Shown: piece after piece, positions 60,605 through 64,000 of the stretch
Numbering within the stretch: position 1 is the first letter of the stretch
Layout: each line of letters begins with the position of its first letter
Origin: Knoellia sp031844405
GTDB taxonomy: Bacteria > Actinomycetota > Actinomycetes > Actinomycetales > Dermatophilaceae
Reading direction: 5' to 3'
DNA length: 64,000 nt
Assembly (NCBI GenBank): GCA_031844405.1
Contig: JAUZVC010000003.1
Location: 186,001 to 250,000, forward strand
Notes under the pieces: generated by a model
What the model saw: only the letters and a program-made list of their open reading frames with translations
The model's database searches: none
Told to the model about the DNA's origin: nothing
Program-made: the position numbers and the translations under genes

Positions 60605-62301
60605 GTCAGCTCCTCCTCGTCGGCGCGGTGGGCCCAGGCGGCGAAGGACTCGCCCTCGGCGCGCTGGTCGACGAAGCGCCGGACGAGGCGCTCGACGTAG
60701 TCGGTGAGGTCGGTCGCCGGGACCTTGAGGCCACGGACGGTGCGCCCGAGCCCGGCCTCGTCGCGCTCGGGGGAGGCGAGGCCGCCGCCGAGGTGCACCT
60801 GGAAGCCGGGGACGCTCTCGCCTGCGTCGTCGGTCGTGATGAGGCCCTTGAGCCCGATGTCGGCGGTCTGGATGCGGGCGCACGAGTTCGGGCACCCGTT
60901 GACGTGCAGCGCGATCGGCTGGTCGAGCTCGACACCGGCGAGGCGCTCCTCGAGCGCGGCGATGACGGCGGTCGCCGTGTCCTTGGTGTCGACGATGGCG
61001 AGCTTGCAGTACTCGATGCCGGTGCACGCCATGGTCGAGCGGCGGAACGGGCTCGGTGTCGCGCTGAGGCCCAGGTCGGCGAGCCCGGCCACGAGCTCGT
61101 CGACCCCCTCGCCCGGCACGCCGAGGACGACGAGCTTCTGGTGGGCCGTGAGGCGCACGCCGTCACCGCCGACCCGCTCGACGAGGTCGCCGAGCCTGGT
61201 GAGGATCGTGCCGCTGACCCGGCCCACGGTGGGCGCGGCGCCGACGTAGAACCGGCCGTCCTTCTGGGGGTGCACGCCGACGTGGTCGCCGGGGCCCCTG
61301 GCCGGGGCCGGCGCGGGGCCGTCCGGCAGCGCCCGGCCGAGGTACTCGGTCTCGAGGACCTCCCGGAACTTCACCGGACCCCACTCCGCGAGGAGGAACT
61401 TGAGGCGGGCCTTCGTGCGCATCCTGCGGTAGCCGTAGTCGCGGAAGATCGAGATGACGCCGTGCCACACGTCCGGCGCATCGGCCTCGGAGACGAACAC
61501 CCCGAGCCGCTCGGCGAGGCGCGGAGCCGTCGAGAGGGCGCCACCGACCCAGAGGTCGTAGCCGGGGCCGAGCTCGGGGTGGACGACGCCGACGAGCGAG
61601 ACGTCGTTGATCTCGTGGACGACGTCGAGGCTCGGGTGCCCGGTGATCGCGGTCTTGAACTTGCGAGGGAGGTTGGACAGCTCGGTGTCACCCAGCCAGC
61701 GCGAGGTGATCTCGCGGATGACCGGTGTCGGGTCGATGATCTCGTCCGCTGCGACGCCGGCGACCGGGCTGCCGAGGAACCCGCGAGGCGTGTCGCCGCA
61801 GGCCTCGGTCGTCTGCAGCCCGACGGCCTCGAGCCGGCGCCAGATCTCCGGGACGTCCTCGATGGCGACCCAGTGGTACTGGATGTTCTGGCGGTCGCTG
61901 ATGTCGGCGCTCTCGCGGGCGAAGTCGGTGGAGATGCCGCCGAGGACGCGCAGCTGCGCGGGAGAGAGGAGCTGGCCGTCGGTGCGGACCCGCAGCATGA
62001 AGTACGAGTCCTCGAGCTCGTGCGGCTCGAGCTGTGCGGTGCGGCCGCCGTCGATGCCGGGCTTGCGCTGGGTGTAGAGGCCCCACCAGCGGAAGCGGCC
62101 GTGGAGGTCGTCGCCGGGGATGGAGTCGAACCCCTCGCGCGCGTAGGTCGTCTCGATCCGCTCGCGGACGTTGAGCCCGTTGTCCTCGGCCTTGAACGCC
62201 TCGTTGGGGTTGAGCGGCTCGCGACCGTCGACGGCCCACTGGCCGTTGGACCGGCCGGTGCGCGGCGGTCGCAGCGTGCGGCCGGAGGCGACGCTCGTCA
62301 T
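60601..62301 (-). CDS. sir: Ferredoxin-dependent sulfite reductase (NirA/SirA type)
   Basis: This 566-residue siroheme/[4Fe-4S] enzyme makes sulfide from sulfite. Two nitrite/sulfite-reductase half-domains are visible; siroheme/cluster ligands are in TACTGIEYC-like MACTGIEYCKLA and HVNGCPNSCARI. WWGLYTQRKPG and TTEACGDTPRGF supply the Tyr and Cys that form a covalent link in the M. tuberculosis enzyme. It is the first gene of the sir-cysHDN-cysG operon. ATG at 62301 has GAGGA upstream; the 15 codons to 62346 were rejected. Confidence 0.92.
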   Translation of the reverse strand: MTSVASGRTLRPPRTGRSNGQWAVDGREPLNPNEAFKAEDNGLNVRERIETTYAREGFDSIPGDDLHGRFRWWGLYTQRKPGIDGGRTAQLEPHELEDSYFMLRVRTDGQLLSPAQLRVLGGISTDFARESADISDRQNIQYHWVAIEDVPEIWRRLEAVGLQTTEACGDTPRGFLGSPVAGVAADEIIDPTPVIREITSRWLGDTELSNLPRKFKTAITGHPSLDVVHEINDVSLVGVVHPELGPGYDLWVGGALSTAPRLAERLGVFVSEADAPDVWHGVISIFRDYGYRRMRTKARLKFLLAEWGPVKFREVLETEYLGRALPDGPAPAPARGPGDHVGVHPQKDGRFYVGAAPTVGRVSGTILTRLGDLVERVGGDGVRLTAHQKLVVLGVPGEGVDELVAGLADLGLSATPSPFRRSTMACTGIEYCKLAIVDTKDTATAVIAALEERLAGVELDQPIALHVNGCPNSCARIQTADIGLKGLITTDDAGESVPGFQVHLGGGLASPERDEAGLGRTVRGLKVPATDLTDYVERLVRRFVDQRAEGESFAAWAHRADEEELT

Positions 62302-62329
62302 GGGGTCCTCGATCCGTGATAGGTGCTGA

Positions 62330-62346
62330 ATGCTGATCGAAAGCAT
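62330..62346. promoter_or_regulatory. Inverted repeat upstream of the sulfate operon
   Basis: ATGCT-N7-AGCAT lies 29 bases before the sir start, in an A/T-richer patch that is the expected promoter of the minus-strand operon. A TATGCT on the minus strand could be a -10. An unknown sulfur regulator may bind here. Confidence 0.4.
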
Positions 62347-62432
62347 AAGAGCGAGTTATGGCATCTCGAGAGGGTGGTCCACGATGTGACCGCGCCGAGA
62401 CGGGCGTGTGTCGTCCTCCATGCGAGGTACCA

Positions 62433-62448
62433 TCGAACACATGTTCGA
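62433..62448 (+). promoter_or_regulatory. Perfect actinobacterial SOS box (LexA site) over a start codon
   Basis: TCGAACACATGTTCGA is a perfect palindrome fitting the TCGAAC-N4-GTTCGA consensus of actinobacterial LexA. The ATG of the next gene lies in its centre. A TACCAT -10-like box at 62428-62433 sits just upstream, so transcription could start at or near the ATG and be blocked by LexA. Confidence 0.82.
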
Positions 62449-62872
62449 CCCCTCGGCGCCGCCCCCGCTGCGGCGCTCGGCGAGCCCGGGGGCGCCCGGT
62501 GGGTCGCGCCGGCCGGGACCGCCGGGCTGGCCCGACCGCGTGCCGCCGCCCGAGGCGCCGGGCTGGCAGGTCCCGGCCGTCGGCTGGCTGCTCGACCACT
62601 GCCCGTCGGACTACCGCATGTATGCCGTGTGGCGCCGTCACCCGGTCGCCCTCGCCTGGGTGACCACGCACCACCTCGACGCCCAGCTGGGAGCGATGCG
62701 GACGGCATACAGGGGGCTTCGGGTCGACCTCGCGGAGCACGTCGAGCCCGAAGGGGTGGCCGCCTCCCTGGCTGCCCTCGAGGCGGAGGGGGCGCGGCTG
62801 CTCGCCGCTCGTCGAGCGGCCGGGTTGCTCCTCGAGGCGATGCGGGGGCACACGTTCGTGCCGCGTCTCTGA
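62441..62872 (+). CDS. SOS-regulated small protein of unknown function
   Basis: This 143-residue protein has a proline-rich, probably disordered part (residues 1-40), then WQVPAVGWLLDHCPSDYRMYAVWRRHPVALAWV and a helical part TTHHLDAQLGAMRTAYRGLRVDL, LEAEGARLLAARRAAGLLLEAM ending FVPRL. I do not recognise a catalytic motif; it may be a helical DNA- or protein-binding factor. ATG at 62441 is chosen because it is in the LexA box and 8 bases after a -10-like box (leaderless start); in-frame starts at 62408 and 62420 are possible. It should be induced by DNA damage. Confidence 0.7.
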   Translation: MFDPSAPPPLRRSASPGAPGGSRRPGPPGWPDRVPPPEAPGWQVPAVGWLLDHCPSDYRMYAVWRRHPVALAWVTTHHLDAQLGAMRTAYRGLRVDLAEHVEPEGVAASLAALEAEGARLLAARRAAGLLLEAMRGHTFVPRL

Positions 62873-62895
62873 CGGTCGCTTGACCGAGGTATACG

Positions 62896-62915
62896 TTGAG
62901 TAAGAAGTTGCTCAA
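62896..62915. promoter_or_regulatory. TTGAG-N10-CTCAA inverted repeat upstream of the peptidase
   Basis: Five-base arms TTGAG and CTCAA flank TAAGAAGTTG, about 90 bases before the start codon. A TTGACC at 62880-62885 may be a -35 element. The repeat would overlap the promoter; the bound factor is unknown. Confidence 0.4.
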
Positions 62916-63002
62916 GTTCCTTCCGTGGCGACATCGGGAGCGGTTGTGATGAAGGAGTCGCGCCGACCGCGCGACGTCTCTCGACACGACAAGGAAGTCC
63001 CC

Positions 63003-64000
63003 ATGCGTCGATCGCTCTCCGCCCTCGCCTGCCTCGCCGCGGGCTCGGCCGTGCTGGCCACCGCCGTCCCGGCGACGGCCCGCCCCGCCGACCCCATCGG
63101 TCCGCTCCGCCGGCTCGACGTCGCCTCGGTCGGTGCGAGCGCCGAGCAGGCCCTGCGCTCCGCGCCGGGTCTCGTGCGGCTCGCGGCCGGCGAGGACCTC
63201 GTGGCGACGTCGGCGCTCGGTGAGGCGTCCGGAGAGCGGCACGTCCGGATGAACCGGACCTACCGCGGCCTCCCGGTCCTCGGCGGGGACCTCGTCGCGC
63301 ACCTCGGCGCCGACGGTGGCGTCGACTCGGTGAGCCAGACGCTCACGAGGCCGCTGAGCCTCGGCACCTCGCCCGCGATCTCGGCGGCGAAGGCGCGGTC
63401 CGCGGCGGCCCCGACCCTCCCCGAGGGCGTCTCCCTCGACACGACGGCGCCCACCCTCGCCGTCGACGCCGTCGCGGGCACGCCGCGGCTGGTGTGGGAC
63501 GTGCGCGCCAGTGGTGTCCGCGAGAGCGGCACTCCGAGCCGGCTGCACACGTGGGTCGACGCAACCACCGGCACCGTCGTCGGGTCGGCCGACGAGATCC
63601 ACGAGGCCGACGGCAGCGGCGCGTCGCTCTACAGCGGCACGGTGACGGTCCAGACGACGCTGTCCGGCTCGACCTACCAGCTGAAGGACGCGACCCGCGG
63701 CAGCTCACAGGTGACCGACATGGGCAACAAGACCGACAGCGCGTTCTGCACGGTCTTCGGGGTCGGTTGCTCGACCGGGACCCTCTTCACCGACGCCGAC
63801 AACGTCTGGGGCAACGGCACCAACGCCGACCGGCAGAGTGCAGCCGTCGACGCGGCATACGGGCAGGCCCGCACGTGGGACTACTTCAAGAACGCGCACG
63901 GCCGCAACGGCATCTGGAACACCGGGCAGGGCTCGCCGAGCCGCGTCCACTACGGCTCCAACTACGTCAACGCCTTCTGGGACGGCAAGCAGATGACCTA
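63003..64000 (+). CDS. Secreted M4-type (thermolysin-like) metallopeptidase, 3' partial
   Basis: An open frame of 332 codons runs from ATG at 63003 to the right edge; it has no stop in the window. It begins with a signal peptide (SLSALACLAAGSAVLATAVPATA), a fungalysin/thermolysin propeptide (FTP) region (HVRMNRTYRGLPVLGGDLVAHL), a PepSY-like part (PRLVWDVRASGV, HTWVDATTGTVVGSADE) and the start of the M4 catalytic domain (SLYSGTVTVQTTL, AVDAAYGQARTWDYFKNAHGRNGI, SRVHYGSNYVNAFWDGKQM). The zinc HExxH lies beyond the window. AAGGAA precedes the ATG. It should be exported and self-activated, degrading extracellular protein. Confidence 0.85.
   Translation, partial: MRRSLSALACLAAGSAVLATAVPATARPADPIGPLRRLDVASVGASAEQALRSAPGLVRLAAGEDLVATSALGEASGERHVRMNRTYRGLPVLGGDLVAHLGADGGVDSVSQTLTRPLSLGTSPAISAAKARSAAAPTLPEGVSLDTTAPTLAVDAVAGTPRLVWDVRASGVRESGTPSRLHTWVDATTGTVVGSADEIHEADGSGASLYSGTVTVQTTLSGSTYQLKDATRGSSQVTDMGNKTDSAFCTVFGVGCSTGTLFTDADNVWGNGTNADRQSAAVDAAYGQARTWDYFKNAHGRNGIWNTGQGSPSRVHYGSNYVNAFWDGKQMT

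Overview
The window is 64 kb of high-GC, gene-dense bacterial chromosome. Codon use, frequent GTG starts, overlapping stop/start codons, and families such as DUF3040, DUF4193, DUF3710, DUF5998, SepH and an APS-reductase sulfate pathway point to an actinobacterium (Actinomycetota). The gene set suggests a Micrococcales/Intrasporangiaceae-like genome, but the genus is inference. I found no rRNA, tRNA, CRISPR array, insertion sequence or phage module. No stretch without a gene exceeds about 290 bases.

Layout. 1-3.4 kb: end of an unknown gene, a DUF1801 protein, a methyltransferase, DNA polymerase IV (dinB) and a DUF3040 membrane protein. 3.5-8.4 kb: DUF456 and DUF7455 genes diverge from parE; an APC permease follows. 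8.4-13.0 kb: a CUT1 sugar importer without an ATPase, plus a LacI regulator. 13.2-22.9 kb: parC (partner of parE), a nitroreductase, a fused GNAT/acyl-CoA-synthetase-like acetyltransferase, DUF5998, a phosphodiesterase-like enzyme, thymidine kinase and the FtsZ-binding protein SepH. 23.0-33.6 kb: ferrochelatase, an inositol-phosphatase-like enzyme, then a block parallel to Mycobacterium tuberculosis Rv2699c-Rv2689c (DUF4193, dUTPase, DUF3710, OB-fold protein, DUF3159, two TrkA-type potassium regulators, a KimA-like transporter, an RNA methyltransferase). 33.7-37.7 kb: MoxR ATPase, DUF58, VWA protein and a membrane serine protease. 38-40.8 kb: aconitase behind a perfect palindrome. 40.9-43.5 kb: two secreted proteins, the second a six-repeat chaplin-like protein with a LAQTG anchor. 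43.7-51.9 kb: a second ATPase-less CUT1 importer with LacI regulator, divergent from a glycogen-debranching-type enzyme, a phosphoesterase and a ParB-domain protein. 52.0-56.3 kb: a LpqY-SugABC-like importer with its own ATPase. 56.4-62.3 kb: sulfate assimilation operon sir-cysH-cysD-cysN-cysG. 62.4 kb to the end: a small gene whose start codon lies inside a perfect actinobacterial LexA (SOS) box, then the start of a secreted M4-type metallopeptidase.

How the parts fit. Three sugar importers share one visible ATPase, so the SugC-like protein may energise all three, as MsiK/MsmK do elsewhere. The cys operon makes sulfide from sulfate and supplies siroheme for its sulfite reductase. ParE and ParC form topoisomerase IV. 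The KimA-like transporter and two TrkA proteins form a potassium module.

Most unusual signals: (1) the 8-mer GTATGCCG/CGGCATAC occurs about 38 times, in genes and between them, forcing rare codons in several frames and forming terminator stems; (2) the cysteine-free, sortase-type, multi-repeat chaplin; (3) the SOS-box-overlapped, apparently leaderless gene of unknown function.
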